From the NCBI GenBank assembly GCA_049890215.1, contig JBMHBX010000049.1:80002-144001 (forward strand): a stretch of DNA of 64,000 nt. The letters are read 5' to 3'. Each line of letters opens with the position of its first letter. The first letter of the stretch is position 1. Source of the DNA: UBA685 sp049890215. GTDB lineage: Bacteria > Pseudomonadota > Alphaproteobacteria > Puniceispirillales > Puniceispirillaceae. The position numbers and the translations under genes were made by a program. Shown in pieces: positions 51,330-60,244 of this stretch. The notes below the pieces were generated by a model. It had not been told where the DNA came from and did no database searches. It worked only from the letters and a program-made list of their open reading frames with translations.

Positions 51330-52520
51330 TTGGCAAATTCTGTTGCTATCTGCGATGTCATCCTTCTTGCTGCCGGTGCCTCACGCCGAATGGGTGGTAT
51401 TAAAAAGCAATTTGCTGAGATTGACGGCCACGCTGTGTACAAGACTGCCCTATCTTATTTGATTTCCCACCCGGCTATCGCTTCGATTGTACTTGTTGTG
51501 CCTGAGCAAGATTTGGCAAGGCTTTTGCAAGCACATGAGCAAGACAAGGTCATTGTGGTCTCTGGTGCGCAGGAGCGTGCTTTATCGGTTCGTTGCGGTC
51601 TGGCCGCACTGGCAGACAGCAAATCGCCTTTTATCGCCATACATGACGCTGCGCGCCCTGTCATACCGCATGAAGTGATATCATCTGGCATTGAGCGCTT
51701 GCAAAAAGGACATAAAGCAGTGGTTCCGGCTTTGCCAGTCGCAGATACCATCAAGCAAGTCAGCCCGTCTGATCCGTCTGTGGTAGAAGCCACCTTATCA
51801 AGAGATAGATTGCGCCGTATCCAGACACCACAATTTTTTGAAAAGCCTCTTATTCATAAACTTCATGAAACATATGATATGCCAGCTGAAAGCATAACAG
51901 ATGACGCACTTCTTGCTGAAAAAGCAGATGTAGAGGTCTGTTTAATTTCAGGGGACCACCTGCTTGAAAAAATTACCTGGCCGGCCGATTTACAACAAAG
52001 AAAAGAGTCACAAATGGCATTTGAATATCGCACAGGGACCGGATTTGATGTGCACCGATTTACCTCTGGCACTGGTCCTATTATGATATGCGGCCTTGCT
52101 GTTGACCATGATATGGCCTTAGATGCGCACTCTGATGGTGATGTGGGCATTCATGCGTTATGTGATGCCATCTTTGGGGCTTTGTGTGACGGCGATATTG
52201 GCATGCATTTCCCACCATCAGATCCAAAATGGAAAGATGCTACCTCTGATCAATTCTTGCTCTATGCCGTTGATAAAATACAAAAAGCAGGCGGCAAATT
52301 ATGTCATATAGATGTCACTATATTATGTGAGACGCCTAAGATCGGACCGCACCGGGATGCGATGCGGGACAAACTTGCTGCATTATGTAACATGCCTGTG
52401 AGCTCAGTGTCAGTCAAAGCCACCACTACGGAGAGGCTAGGCTTTACTGGTCGCGGAGAAGGCATTGCGGCACAAGCAGCTGCGACTATCACCTTGCCGC
52501 AGAAAGGCCATGATCTATGA
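51330..52520 (+). CDS. ispDF: Bifunctional IspDF, non-mevalonate isoprenoid pathway
   Basis: A fusion of about 396 residues. The IspD part (cytidylyl transfer to methylerythritol phosphate) has ILLAAGASRRMGG, IHDAARPVIP and RIQTPQFF. The IspF part (cyclodiphosphate synthase) begins about residue 230 with GTGFDVHRF (metal ligands Asp and His), then AHSDGDVGIHALCDA, DIGMHFPPSD and KATTTERLGFTGRGEGIAAQA. There is no in-frame ATG ahead of the IspD core. TTG 51330 with AGGA 7 bases upstream is my choice; GTG 51279 or TTG 51234 are alternatives. It heads ispDF-pgpA-pncC. Confidence 0.92.
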   Translation: MANSVAICDVILLAAGASRRMGGIKKQFAEIDGHAVYKTALSYLISHPAIASIVLVVPEQDLARLLQAHEQDKVIVVSGAQERALSVRCGLAALADSKSPFIAIHDAARPVIPHEVISSGIERLQKGHKAVVPALPVADTIKQVSPSDPSVVEATLSRDRLRRIQTPQFFEKPLIHKLHETYDMPAESITDDALLAEKADVEVCLISGDHLLEKITWPADLQQRKESQMAFEYRTGTGFDVHRFTSGTGPIMICGLAVDHDMALDAHSDGDVGIHALCDAIFGALCDGDIGMHFPPSDPKWKDATSDQFLLYAVDKIQKAGGKLCHIDVTILCETPKIGPHRDAMRDKLAALCNMPVSSVSVKATTTERLGFTGRGEGIAAQAAATITLPQKGHDL

Positions 52521-52981
52521 AACAGCTTGCTCTTCAAATTGCTACTTTAGGTCCGATTGGCAGAATATTGCCCGCGCCCGGCACTTTTGGCTCTCTTGTC
52601 GCGGTTATCCTTGGCTATTTTATATTATCTGCAGGATGGTTCTGGCTTGCAATTGCGACCTTAATCGCCCTGATAACCGGCATTTGGGCCTCATCTGTCT
52701 ATGAAAGCTATGCACAAAAAAAAGATGCCTCTGAGGTCATTATTGATGAAGTTGCCGGCCAATGGTCAGTATTGCTTGTCGCGCCATTGAGTTTTGAGGG
52801 ATTTATCGCTGCCTTTTTGTTATTCCGGCTTTTCGATATTTTCAAACCATTTCCAATCAATAAAGCTGATGCTATTGAAGGTGGTATTGGCGTCATGGCA
52901 GATGATATGGTCGCCGGATTTTTTGCCGGCGTTGTTCTGATTGCCCTTATGCTATCGGGGATAATCACACCAATATTATGA
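52517..52981 (+). CDS. pgpA: Phosphatidylglycerophosphatase A
   Basis: A 154-residue membrane phosphatase for phosphatidylglycerol synthesis. The PgpA pattern is present: GRILPAPGTFGSL near the start, DEVAGQW holding the acidic metal site, and the late FRLFDIFKPFPI and GGIGVMADDMVAG. Several hydrophobic helices are seen. Its start overlaps the ispDF stop by 4 bp, and its stop overlaps the pncC start by 4 bp, so translation is coupled along the three genes. Confidence 0.9.
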   Translation: MKQLALQIATLGPIGRILPAPGTFGSLVAVILGYFILSAGWFWLAIATLIALITGIWASSVYESYAQKKDASEVIIDEVAGQWSVLLVAPLSFEGFIAAFLLFRLFDIFKPFPINKADAIEGGIGVMADDMVAGFFAGVVLIALMLSGIITPIL

Positions 52982-53460
52982 TCCATGATATCGCAACCAC
53001 ATTAATCACAAAGCTGATTAGCCATAAGATGATGATTAGCTGTGCTGAATCCTGCACAGGCGGGCTTATCATGGCAGCTCTGACAGATGTATCTGGCGCG
53101 TCAGCCGCTGTGGACAGAGGTTTTGTTACCTATTCTAATGAAGCGAAAATGAATCTGCTTGGCGTTCAGGAAGAGACCTTGTCTGTCTATGGCGCCGTCT
53201 CTGCTGAGACAGCTTATGAAATGGTCATAGGCGCCCTTCATGAATCACCTCATTCTTTGAAGGCAGCGATATCTGTGACAGGCATTGCCGGGCCAAATGG
53301 TGGTAGTGAGGATAAGCCAGTTGGTACTGTCTGGATTGGCGCAGCCATTACGGATAAAGAGCCAGTCGTGAAACATTATTGCTTTTCCGGAGACAGGCAA
53401 GAGGTCAGACAAAAGACCACCGAGGCCGCTATTGTCCAATTGCTTAGCTTGCATGACTAA
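52978..53460 (+). CDS. pncC: Nicotinamide-nucleotide amidase (CinA C-terminal domain type)
   Basis: A 160-residue stand-alone CinA_C protein. It contains SCAESCTGGLIMAALTD, VTYSNEAKMNLLGV, GAVSAETAYEM and SVTGIAGPNGGSEDKPVGTV, all hallmarks of the PncC deamidase that recycles nicotinamide mononucleotide. The N-terminal molybdopterin-binding-like half found in full CinA is absent. The 3' end overlaps the convergent ratA gene by 17 bp. Confidence 0.9.
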   Translation: MIHDIATTLITKLISHKMMISCAESCTGGLIMAALTDVSGASAAVDRGFVTYSNEAKMNLLGVQEETLSVYGAVSAETAYEMVIGALHESPHSLKAAISVTGIAGPNGGSEDKPVGTVWIGAAITDKEPVVKHYCFSGDRQEVRQKTTEAAIVQLLSLHD

Positions 53461-53908
53461 TCCCGGAATTGTCAGGCACCCCATAAAGTGCGTCTGCTCT
53501 GGTCTCAAAAGCGCCGACCATCTTTTTTACCGCTTCCGTAAACAAACTCTCGATCACAGTTTGAAGAATGCGTGAATTAAATTCAAAATCTACATAAAAA
53601 TCAATTTCACAGCCCTGTTCGTGCGGTAAAAACCGCCACCTGTTGGTTAAATATTTGAACGGGCCTTCTGCATATTCAACATGTATCTCTTTTGCATCTT
53701 CATCCAAACGCACATGAGAGGTAAAGCGTTCTTTGAACATCTGAAAACCAATAATCAAATCAGCCACAAGCGCTTGCTCATCTTTAGACCGAATACGCGC
53801 TGCCAGACACCATGGCAAAAATTCAGGATATTTTGCAACATCTGCGACCAGTGCATAAAGCTGTTCTGGCTGATGGCGTAAAATACGTTTTTCAGCATGT
53901 TGAGTCAT
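53444..53908 (-). CDS. ratA: RatA/COQ10-type START-domain protein
   Basis: A 154-residue protein of the polyketide-cyclase/START fold. The N-terminus HQPEQLYALVADVAKYPEFLPWC and DFEFNSRILQTVIESLF-like segments are diagnostic for the RatA/COQ10 group. Alphaproteobacterial members are thought to bind ubiquinone or its intermediates (like COQ10); E. coli RatA was described as a ribosome-binding toxin. The first role is more likely here. It overlaps lipA by 1 bp and pncC (convergent) by 17 bp. Confidence 0.88.
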   Translation of the reverse strand: MTQHAEKRILRHQPEQLYALVADVAKYPEFLPWCLAARIRSKDEQALVADLIIGFQMFKERFTSHVRLDEDAKEIHVEYAEGPFKYLTNRWRFLPHEQGCEIDFYVDFEFNSRILQTVIESLFTEAVKKMVGAFETRADALYGVPDNSGISHAS

Positions 53909-54861
53909 TATGCGTTCGCCATTTTACTGTCTCTTGCCGCACGTAATTTCGCAAAATCAGCGTCTGCATGATATGATGAACGCGTTAAAGGTGTTGAAGA
54001 CATCATCAAAAAGCCTTTTGCTTTGCCTTGCGTCTCATAATGTGAAAATTGTTCTGGTGTCACAAACCTGTCAACGGCGGCGTGTTTTGGTGTGGGCTGT
54101 AAATACTGGCCTATGGTCATAAAATCAACATCGGCAGAGCGCAAATCATCCATTAATTGAGAGACTTCACCATCTTCTTCACCCAACCCTACCATGATAC
54201 CTGATTTGGTAAAAATTGAAGGGTCAAGGCGTTTTACATCTGCCAGAATTGACACAGAATGAAAATAACGCGCACCAGGCCTGATTGTGGGATAAAGGCG
54301 AGGCACTGTTTCAAGATTATGGTTAAATACATCAGGGCGCGCATCTACCACCACCTCTAAGGCACCTTCTTTGCGAAGGAAATCAGGTGTTAATATTTCG
54401 ATCGTTGTCGCAGGAGAGGCCTGTCTGATCGCTGTTATGGTCTGGGCAAAATGCAATGCTCCGCCATCATCGAGATCATCTCTGTCAACAGAGGTGATCA
54501 CCACATGACTTAAGCCCAAAGTGGCAACAGCTTGTGCAACATTGTCTGGTTCATGCGGGTCAAGTAAATCAGGACGACCCGTAGCCACATTACAAAAGGC
54601 GCAGGCTCTGGTGCAGACAGAGCCCAAGATCATCATGGTCGCATGTTTATTTGCCCAGCATTCCCCGATATTTGGACAAGCCGCCTCTTCGCAAACTGTT
54701 ACCAAATTCAAATCACGCATCAAAGCACGCGTTTCATGATAGGCAGAAGAGGTAGGTGCCTTAACCCGCAGCCAATCAGGGCGTGAAGGTTGTGGTCTGT
54801 CTGGGTTGCGCCGTTTTTCCGGATGGCGCTGTGCCCCTATTTTCACATTAGGTGATGGCAT
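53908..54861 (-). CDS. lipA: Lipoyl synthase
   Basis: A 317-residue radical-SAM enzyme that adds sulfur to octanoyl-protein. The auxiliary cluster motif is CEEAACPNIGEC, the SAM cluster motif is CTRACAFC, and the C-terminal RSSYHAD supplies the third ligand type (Arg-Ser-Ser). Conserved VITSVDRDDLDDGGA and HNLETVPRLY are present. It makes the lipoyl groups required by the pyruvate dehydrogenase subunits encoded just upstream (pdhB, pdhC), which fits its place 43 bp after lpd. Confidence 0.95.
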   Translation of the reverse strand: MPSPNVKIGAQRHPEKRRNPDRPQPSRPDWLRVKAPTSSAYHETRALMRDLNLVTVCEEAACPNIGECWANKHATMMILGSVCTRACAFCNVATGRPDLLDPHEPDNVAQAVATLGLSHVVITSVDRDDLDDGGALHFAQTITAIRQASPATTIEILTPDFLRKEGALEVVVDARPDVFNHNLETVPRLYPTIRPGARYFHSVSILADVKRLDPSIFTKSGIMVGLGEEDGEVSQLMDDLRSADVDFMTIGQYLQPTPKHAAVDRFVTPEQFSHYETQGKAKGFLMMSSTPLTRSSYHADADFAKLRAARDSKMANA

Positions 54862-54904
54862 CTTATCACTCGTCTACAGCTTTCTGGCTTGTCTTTTATC
54901 TGTA

Positions 54905-56317
54905 CTAGAAATGGATAGCTCTGTCATAAGCGTCAAGTACTGATTCATGCATTGCTTCAGATAAAGTTGGGTGCGGAAAGATGGTTTGCATTAATTCTTG
55001 CTCGGTCGTCTCAAGTGTCCGGGCAATGGCATAGCCTTGAATCATTTCCGTGACCTCTGGCCCTATCATATGAGCGCCAAGCAATTCACCTGTTTTAGCA
55101 TCGAAAATTGTCTTAATCATCCCCTCATCATCGCCAAGGGCAATGGCTTTACCATTGGCAAGAAAGGGAAAACGGCCAATTTTAACAGAGTGACCTGCTT
55201 TCTTGGCGGCGTCTTCTGTCAGGCCAACTGACGCTATCTGTGGCCGGCAATAGGTACAGCCAGGAACAGTATTGTCTGCAATCACATGAACGTGTTTGGC
55301 ACCTGCAATTTTTTCAACACAAATTATCCCTTCATGACTTGCTTTATGCGCAAGCCAGGGTGCGCCGGTAACATCACCGATTGCATAAAGTCCTGCCTCA
55401 CCTGTAGCCCCATAAGGGTCTGTTACAATATGACCTCTGTCTGTTACGACTTTTGTGCCCTCTAATCCCAAATTCTCTGAATTGCCAACAATGCCAATCG
55501 CCATGATGACACGCTCTGCTTGCAGGGACTGTGTTTTGCCATTCACGATGATAGACGCTGTTACATTATCTGCTGATTTATCAAGCTTTTCTAATTTAGC
55601 AGATGTGAGGATTTTTATCCCTCTTTTCTCAAAGGCTTTATGCGCCAATGCAGAGATTTCGGCATCTTCTGCATTCAAAATGCGGTCCATCGCCTCAATC
55701 ACTGTGACGTCAACGCCCATATCTCTGTAAAAGCTTGCAAATTCTATGCCAATGGCGCCAGAGCCAACCACTATCAGAGATTTCGGCATGTTTTTCGGCA
55801 CCATTGCATCTCTGTAAGTGACAATTTGATTGCCGTCAGCTTCCATATTTGGGATTTGACGCGCTCTGGCACCTGTGGCGATGATCACATCTTTCGCCTG
55901 AATGGTCTGAGCCCCTGCCCCGGAGATAGCGATTTTATGCTTATTGCCAGCCTTGCCATCAAGACGCGCTGTCCCCTCTATCACTGTGACTTTATGTTTT
56001 TTCAGCAAATGGGCAACGCCGCCAGACAAGCGTTTTGCCACAGAGCGAGAGCGTTCAACCACCTTTGCAAGATTGACAGTCACCTCCCCTGATACCTCAA
56101 TGCCAAAATCTGACAAATGTGTGAGGTTGTGACGCAATTCTGCTGCGCGCAATAAGGCTTTTGTTGGTATACAGCCCCAATTGAGGCAAATACCACCTAA
56201 ATGCTCTTTTTCTACAACAGCGGCACGCAAGCCTAATTGCGAGGCACGAATCGCCGCAACATAACCGCCAGGTCCACCGCCGATGACCACAACATCAAAA
56301 TCTGTCTGATTTGCCAT
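54905..56317 (-). CDS. lpdA: Dihydrolipoyl dehydrogenase (E3)
   Basis: A 470-residue FAD disulfide oxidoreductase. FAD motif VVVIGGGPGGYVAAIRA, redox-active GGICLNWGCIPTKALL (two cysteines five apart), the NAD motif IVVGSGAIGIEFASFYRDMG, and the C-terminal catalytic HPHPTLSE are present. ATG 56317 is preferred because AGGTAAG lies just upstream and the FAD domain begins at once; a longer form from 56434 overlaps nothing conserved. It regenerates lipoamide for the pyruvate dehydrogenase complex and is transcribed after pdhC. Confidence 0.94.
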   Translation of the reverse strand: MANQTDFDVVVIGGGPGGYVAAIRASQLGLRAAVVEKEHLGGICLNWGCIPTKALLRAAELRHNLTHLSDFGIEVSGEVTVNLAKVVERSRSVAKRLSGGVAHLLKKHKVTVIEGTARLDGKAGNKHKIAISGAGAQTIQAKDVIIATGARARQIPNMEADGNQIVTYRDAMVPKNMPKSLIVVGSGAIGIEFASFYRDMGVDVTVIEAMDRILNAEDAEISALAHKAFEKRGIKILTSAKLEKLDKSADNVTASIIVNGKTQSLQAERVIMAIGIVGNSENLGLEGTKVVTDRGHIVTDPYGATGEAGLYAIGDVTGAPWLAHKASHEGIICVEKIAGAKHVHVIADNTVPGCTYCRPQIASVGLTEDAAKKAGHSVKIGRFPFLANGKAIALGDDEGMIKTIFDAKTGELLGAHMIGPEVTEMIQGYAIARTLETTEQELMQTIFPHPTLSEAMHESVLDAYDRAIHF

Positions 56318-56379
56318 TTTTCTTACCTGTTCATTTGTATTTGTGCCAGAGGCAACTGAGCCATCTGTACTGATACTAA

Positions 56380-57636
56380 TTAAGCCAGCATTAATACCGG
56401 GCGTTCTATCACTTGCTTGAAAACCTGCAACCAACGGGCACCTAATGCGCCGTCAACAATGCGATGATCTGCTGATAAGGTCACGCTCATGACCGTTGCA
56501 ATGCCAAGAGCCCCGTCTTTTACCACCGCTCGTTGCTCTCCTGCCCCAACGGCAAGGATCGCACCTTGCGGAGGATTGATCACGGCTGCGAATTCTTTGA
56601 TACCAAACATGCCAAGGTTAGAGATGGTAAAAGTCCCACCTGCATAGGCTGATGGCGGTAATGTGCCATCTCTTGCCTGACTTGCCAGTGATTTGCTTAT
56701 GGCAGAAATATCCTTTAACCCGCGATTTTGCACTGCCGATATGACAGGTGTGACAAGACCACCGTCAAGAGCAACAGCGATACAAACATCGGCATCGGAA
56801 TAATAGCGGCATCCCTCTTCCTCATAAGAGCCGTTCACATCCGGCACTTGCATCAAAGCAAAAGAGGCGGCTTTGACGATCATATCATTAACAGAAATTT
56901 TGACACCATCATCACTGGCTTCATTGATCATCTTGCGGGCTGCCAGAAGATCATCAATTTCACAATCCACCGTTAAATAGAAATGCGGCGCTGTTTGCTT
57001 TGATTCAGATAGACGTTGCGCTATTGTGCGCCGCATGGCGCTATGTGGGACAAATCTGTCTTCGCGCACTGCCTGTGTTTGCAAAAGGCTGTTTGCTGCT
57101 GGCTGTGATGGCGCTTGTGACAGGGCTGTTTCAACATCATATTTGATAATGCGCCCATTTGGCCCTGTTCCTTGCAGAGTATCAAGCGGCAAGTCATTCA
57201 TTGCAGCAATCCGTCTTGCAAGGGGGCTTGCAAAGACACGCTTTTCATTTGTTGGCATAGCCGCAGGAGCCGGCCTTGCCAATTCAGAAGACGCAGCAGA
57301 CATCGTCTGTTGAGGGGCAACAGCTTGCTCTGTTTGTTCTACAGTATTATTGCTTGGTTGATCTTCTGCAACTGACACGGCGCTAACATCTTCACCATCT
57401 TCTGCCAACATCGCTATCACAGCATTGACAGCGACATTTTGCGTGCCTTCTGCGACTGAAATAATGGCAATCGTGCCTTCATCAACCGCTTCGACTTCCA
57501 TAGTGGCCTTGTCTGTTTCGATTTCAGCTATCACATCACCTGCGCGCACCTCATCACCTTCTTTGACCAACCATTTCGCAAGTGTGCCGTCAGTCATGGT
57601 AGGAGACAGAGCTGGCATTTTTATCGCAATCGCCAT
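56380..57636 (-). CDS. pdhC: Pyruvate dehydrogenase E2, dihydrolipoamide acetyltransferase
   Basis: A 418-residue E2. The single N-terminal lipoyl domain has the modified lysine in ETDKATMEVEAVDEG. The peripheral subunit-binding domain is FASPLARRIAAMNDL with GTGPNGRIIKYDVE. The catalytic domain ends in HRIVDGALGARWL (HxxxDG). The linkers are rich in Ala and Pro. ATG 57636 is preferred because GGAGGGC stands just before it; it lies 1 bp from the pdhB stop, so translation is coupled. An upstream start at 57693 would overlap pdhB. Confidence 0.94.
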   Translation of the reverse strand: MAIAIKMPALSPTMTDGTLAKWLVKEGDEVRAGDVIAEIETDKATMEVEAVDEGTIAIISVAEGTQNVAVNAVIAMLAEDGEDVSAVSVAEDQPSNNTVEQTEQAVAPQQTMSAASSELARPAPAAMPTNEKRVFASPLARRIAAMNDLPLDTLQGTGPNGRIIKYDVETALSQAPSQPAANSLLQTQAVREDRFVPHSAMRRTIAQRLSESKQTAPHFYLTVDCEIDDLLAARKMINEASDDGVKISVNDMIVKAASFALMQVPDVNGSYEEEGCRYYSDADVCIAVALDGGLVTPVISAVQNRGLKDISAISKSLASQARDGTLPPSAYAGGTFTISNLGMFGIKEFAAVINPPQGAILAVGAGEQRAVVKDGALGIATVMSVTLSADHRIVDGALGARWLQVFKQVIERPVLMLA

Positions 57637-57637
57637 C

Positions 57638-59029
57638 TTAGCGCCCTCCTTCACGATAACAAGCTTTGTGAACAGCACGCAAAATATCGTCAATCTGCGG
57701 CAAAGCCAGTTTTTCTAAATTTTCTGCATAAGGCATAGGTACATCCTTACCGGTCACACGCTCGACAGGCGCATCAAGGTAATCAAAACAATGTTCCATA
57801 ATTTGCATCGCTATCTCAGAGCTAACGCCTGCAAAGGGAAAGCCTTCTTCTGTACAAACAAGGTGATTTGTCTTCTGGACAGATGACACAATGGTCTCAA
57901 TATCAAGTGGTCTGATGGTTCTAAGATCAATAACCTCAGCAGAAATGCCCTGCTCAGCCAATGCCTCTGCTGCTTCTAGCGCCCTGCCTACCATGATAGA
58001 AAAAGCCGTTATCGTTACATCAGTGCCTTGTCTTACCACTTTTGCCTTGCCAATCGGCACCGTCCAATCATCATGGACCGGCACTTCAAATGACTGCCCA
58101 TACATGACCTCATTTTCAAGGAAAATAACAGGGTTAGGGTCTCTTATCGCTGATTTTAAGAGACCTTTGGCATCTGCAGAAGACCACGGAGACACCACTT
58201 TCAAACCAGGACAATGCGCATACCAACTTGCATAACATTGTGAATGTTGCGCCGCAACGCGGCTGGCAGCGCCGTTCGGGCCTCTGAACACAATCGGACA
58301 GCCCATCTGCCCACCAGACATGTAAAGTGTCTTTGCAGCAGAATTGATAATATGATCAATGGCTTGCATGGAAAAATTGAAAGTCATAAATTCAATGACA
58401 GGGCGCAATTCACCAAATGCGGCCCCTACCCCTAATCCTGCAAATCCATGCTCTGTGATGGGGGTGTCAATGACTCGCTTATCTGAAAATTCATCAAGCA
58501 GACCTTGTGTGACTTTATAAGCCCCCTGATATTCGGCGACTTCTTCACCCATAACAAAGACGCGGTCATCACTGCGCATTTCTTCAGCCATCGCATCGCG
58601 TAACGCTTCACGCACTGTTTGCGTGACAGTCGGGCCATCCCAGTCAATATCAGCACCAACCGGCGCTGCTTTTGGTGCAGACATAATGGTTGTTGGCTGA
58701 GCTGCCACCTCTGATGTGGGCGCTTCTTCTGCGAGCGTTACCGAAGGCGCCTCTTGAGATGAGAGTTCTTGTGGTTGTTCAGAGGTCTCATCGCCGGATA
58801 AAGTCGCAATCACTGTACCAACAGCTACATTGTCTGTGCCTTCAGCAACAAGGATATTAGTAACAACCCCCTCATCGACTGCCTCAACTTCCATTGTGGC
58901 CTTATCTGTCTCTATTTCGGCCACTAAGTCACCTGAGCGTAATTCATCACCAACTTTAACAAGCCATTTTGATAAGCGACCTTCTGTCATCGTGGGAGAC
59001 AATGCTGGCATTTTAATATCGTTAGCCAT
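57638..59029 (-). CDS. pdhB: Pyruvate dehydrogenase E1 beta with N-terminal lipoyl domain
   Basis: A 463-residue E1 beta chain. Unlike most E1 beta proteins it carries a lipoyl domain (about residues 1-80, with ETDKATMEVEAVDEG), a feature known in alphaproteobacterial complexes. A Glu/Ser/Ala-rich linker follows, then the catalytic chain starting at TVTQTVREALRDAMAEEM with FVMGEEVAEYQGAYK, TPITEHGFAGLGVGAA and EFMTFNFSMQAIDHI. It pairs with PdhA. The lipoyl domain closely resembles that of PdhC next door. It lies 23 bp after pdhA. Confidence 0.95.
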   Translation of the reverse strand: MANDIKMPALSPTMTEGRLSKWLVKVGDELRSGDLVAEIETDKATMEVEAVDEGVVTNILVAEGTDNVAVGTVIATLSGDETSEQPQELSSQEAPSVTLAEEAPTSEVAAQPTTIMSAPKAAPVGADIDWDGPTVTQTVREALRDAMAEEMRSDDRVFVMGEEVAEYQGAYKVTQGLLDEFSDKRVIDTPITEHGFAGLGVGAAFGELRPVIEFMTFNFSMQAIDHIINSAAKTLYMSGGQMGCPIVFRGPNGAASRVAAQHSQCYASWYAHCPGLKVVSPWSSADAKGLLKSAIRDPNPVIFLENEVMYGQSFEVPVHDDWTVPIGKAKVVRQGTDVTITAFSIMVGRALEAAEALAEQGISAEVIDLRTIRPLDIETIVSSVQKTNHLVCTEEGFPFAGVSSEIAMQIMEHCFDYLDAPVERVTGKDVPMPYAENLEKLALPQIDDILRAVHKACYREGGR

Positions 59030-59052
59030 AATAAAATCCTTCTAATTGATCA

Positions 59053-60123
59053 CTATTGGCTTTGTTCAACCAAAATATCGGTGAATAGTTCCTGCTCAGC
59101 CGGCAAAGGTGAGGAAAGTGCAAAATCGGTTGCGTCTGTGACAATTTTTTTGACTTGCTTGTCAACATCTTTGAGTGCCGCCTCATCAATGCCTTCGCGC
59201 AAGAGCATATCTTTTAACTGATCGATCGGATCATGCTGTTTACGCATAGAATCAACTTCTTCTCTTGTGCGGTATTTAGCAGGATCAGACATTGAATGGC
59301 CGCGATAACGATAGGTCTTCATCTCGAGGATATAAGGACCTTTACCCGAACGACAATGTTCAAGCGCAATTTCGCCGGCTGCTCTGACGGCCAATACGTC
59401 CATGCCATCTACCTGCATGCCAGGAATGCCATATCCTTTGCCTCTGTCACATAAATCCTGACCGGCAGCCGCACGCGTGACAGCCGTCCCCATGCCATAT
59501 TGATTATTTTCAATGACAAAAATAACAGGCAAAGACCATAAAGCTGCCATGTTGAACGTCTCGTAAACCTGACCCTGATTCACAGCGCCATCGCCAAGAT
59601 AAGCCATATTGACCTTGCCATCACCTTTATATTTATGCGCAAAGGCAAGACCGGCACCAATCGGCACCTGGGCGGCAACAATACCGTGGCCGCCATAAAA
59701 ATTCTTCTCACGGCTAAACATATGCATTGAGCCGCCTTTCCCCTTGGAATAACCGCCTTCTCTGCCGGTCAATTCAGCCATCACACCAGAGGCTTCCATC
59801 CCGCAGGCAAGCATGTGACCATGATCACGATAGGAGGTGACAATTGAATCGCCCTCTTCTGCCACAGACTGTAAACCAACCACGACCGCTTCTTGACCAA
59901 TGTAAAGGTGACAAAATCCGCCAATTTCGCCCATGCCATAAAGTTGACCTGCTTTTTCTTCAAAACGGCGAATAAGGAGCATTTCCCGATAAAGTGTCTT
60001 CAGAACATCTGCATCAGGCACATCATTTTTAAGAGCTTTTGGCGGGCGGCCTCTTTTTTTGGTGCCAGAGGCTGAAGAGGCTTGTTTTGCGGACATCGGT
60101 GTCTGTGTGGCCATCATTTTCAT
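59053..60123 (-). CDS. pdhA: Pyruvate dehydrogenase E1 alpha
   Basis: A 356-residue TPP-dependent chain. The thiamine motif runs from GDGAVNQGQVYETFNMA to IENNQYGMGT (GDG...NN). The phosphorylation-loop region YRYRGHSMSDP is conserved. It has a basic, Ala/Ser-rich N-terminal extension of about 35 residues that includes an AT-hook-like KKRGRPPK (22-29). Several ATGs lie close together (60123, 60117, 60114), so the exact start is uncertain. It opens the pdhA-pdhB-pdhC-lpd-lipA run. Two small inverted repeats lie upstream (60144-60157 and 60219-60244). Confidence 0.94.
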   Translation of the reverse strand: MKMMATQTPMSAKQASSASGTKKRGRPPKALKNDVPDADVLKTLYREMLLIRRFEEKAGQLYGMGEIGGFCHLYIGQEAVVVGLQSVAEEGDSIVTSYRDHGHMLACGMEASGVMAELTGREGGYSKGKGGSMHMFSREKNFYGGHGIVAAQVPIGAGLAFAHKYKGDGKVNMAYLGDGAVNQGQVYETFNMAALWSLPVIFVIENNQYGMGTAVTRAAAGQDLCDRGKGYGIPGMQVDGMDVLAVRAAGEIALEHCRSGKGPYILEMKTYRYRGHSMSDPAKYRTREEVDSMRKQHDPIDQLKDMLLREGIDEAALKDVDKQVKKIVTDATDFALSSPLPAEQELFTDILVEQSQ

Positions 60124-60143
60124 CCATAAATCAGTCTTACTTA

Positions 60144-60157
60144 GAGGATTACTCCTC
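60144..60157. promoter_or_regulatory. Short hairpin in the pdhA leader
   Basis: GAGGA-TTAC-TCCTC is a perfect 5-bp inverted repeat, 21 bases before the pdhA start. It could form a small leader hairpin, or act as an operator half of a larger site. Confidence 0.3.
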
Positions 60158-60218
60158 AGTCAGATTAAAGATAAATGGCAAATAATGGTTTTCGCAACAA
60201 ATTTATTTCATTGTTTTT

Positions 60219-60244
60219 ATTGGTTTTTTTACATATAAACCAAT
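60219..60244. promoter_or_regulatory. Inverted repeat upstream of pdhA (possible GntR-type operator)
   Basis: Perfect 8-bp arms ATTGGTTT and AAACCAAT are separated by 10 bases, about 95-120 bases before pdhA and 22 bases after the ftsB stop. The ATTGGT/ACCAAT half-sites resemble the E. coli PdhR operator core, but the spacing is wider here, so this is only a resemblance. Confidence 0.35.
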
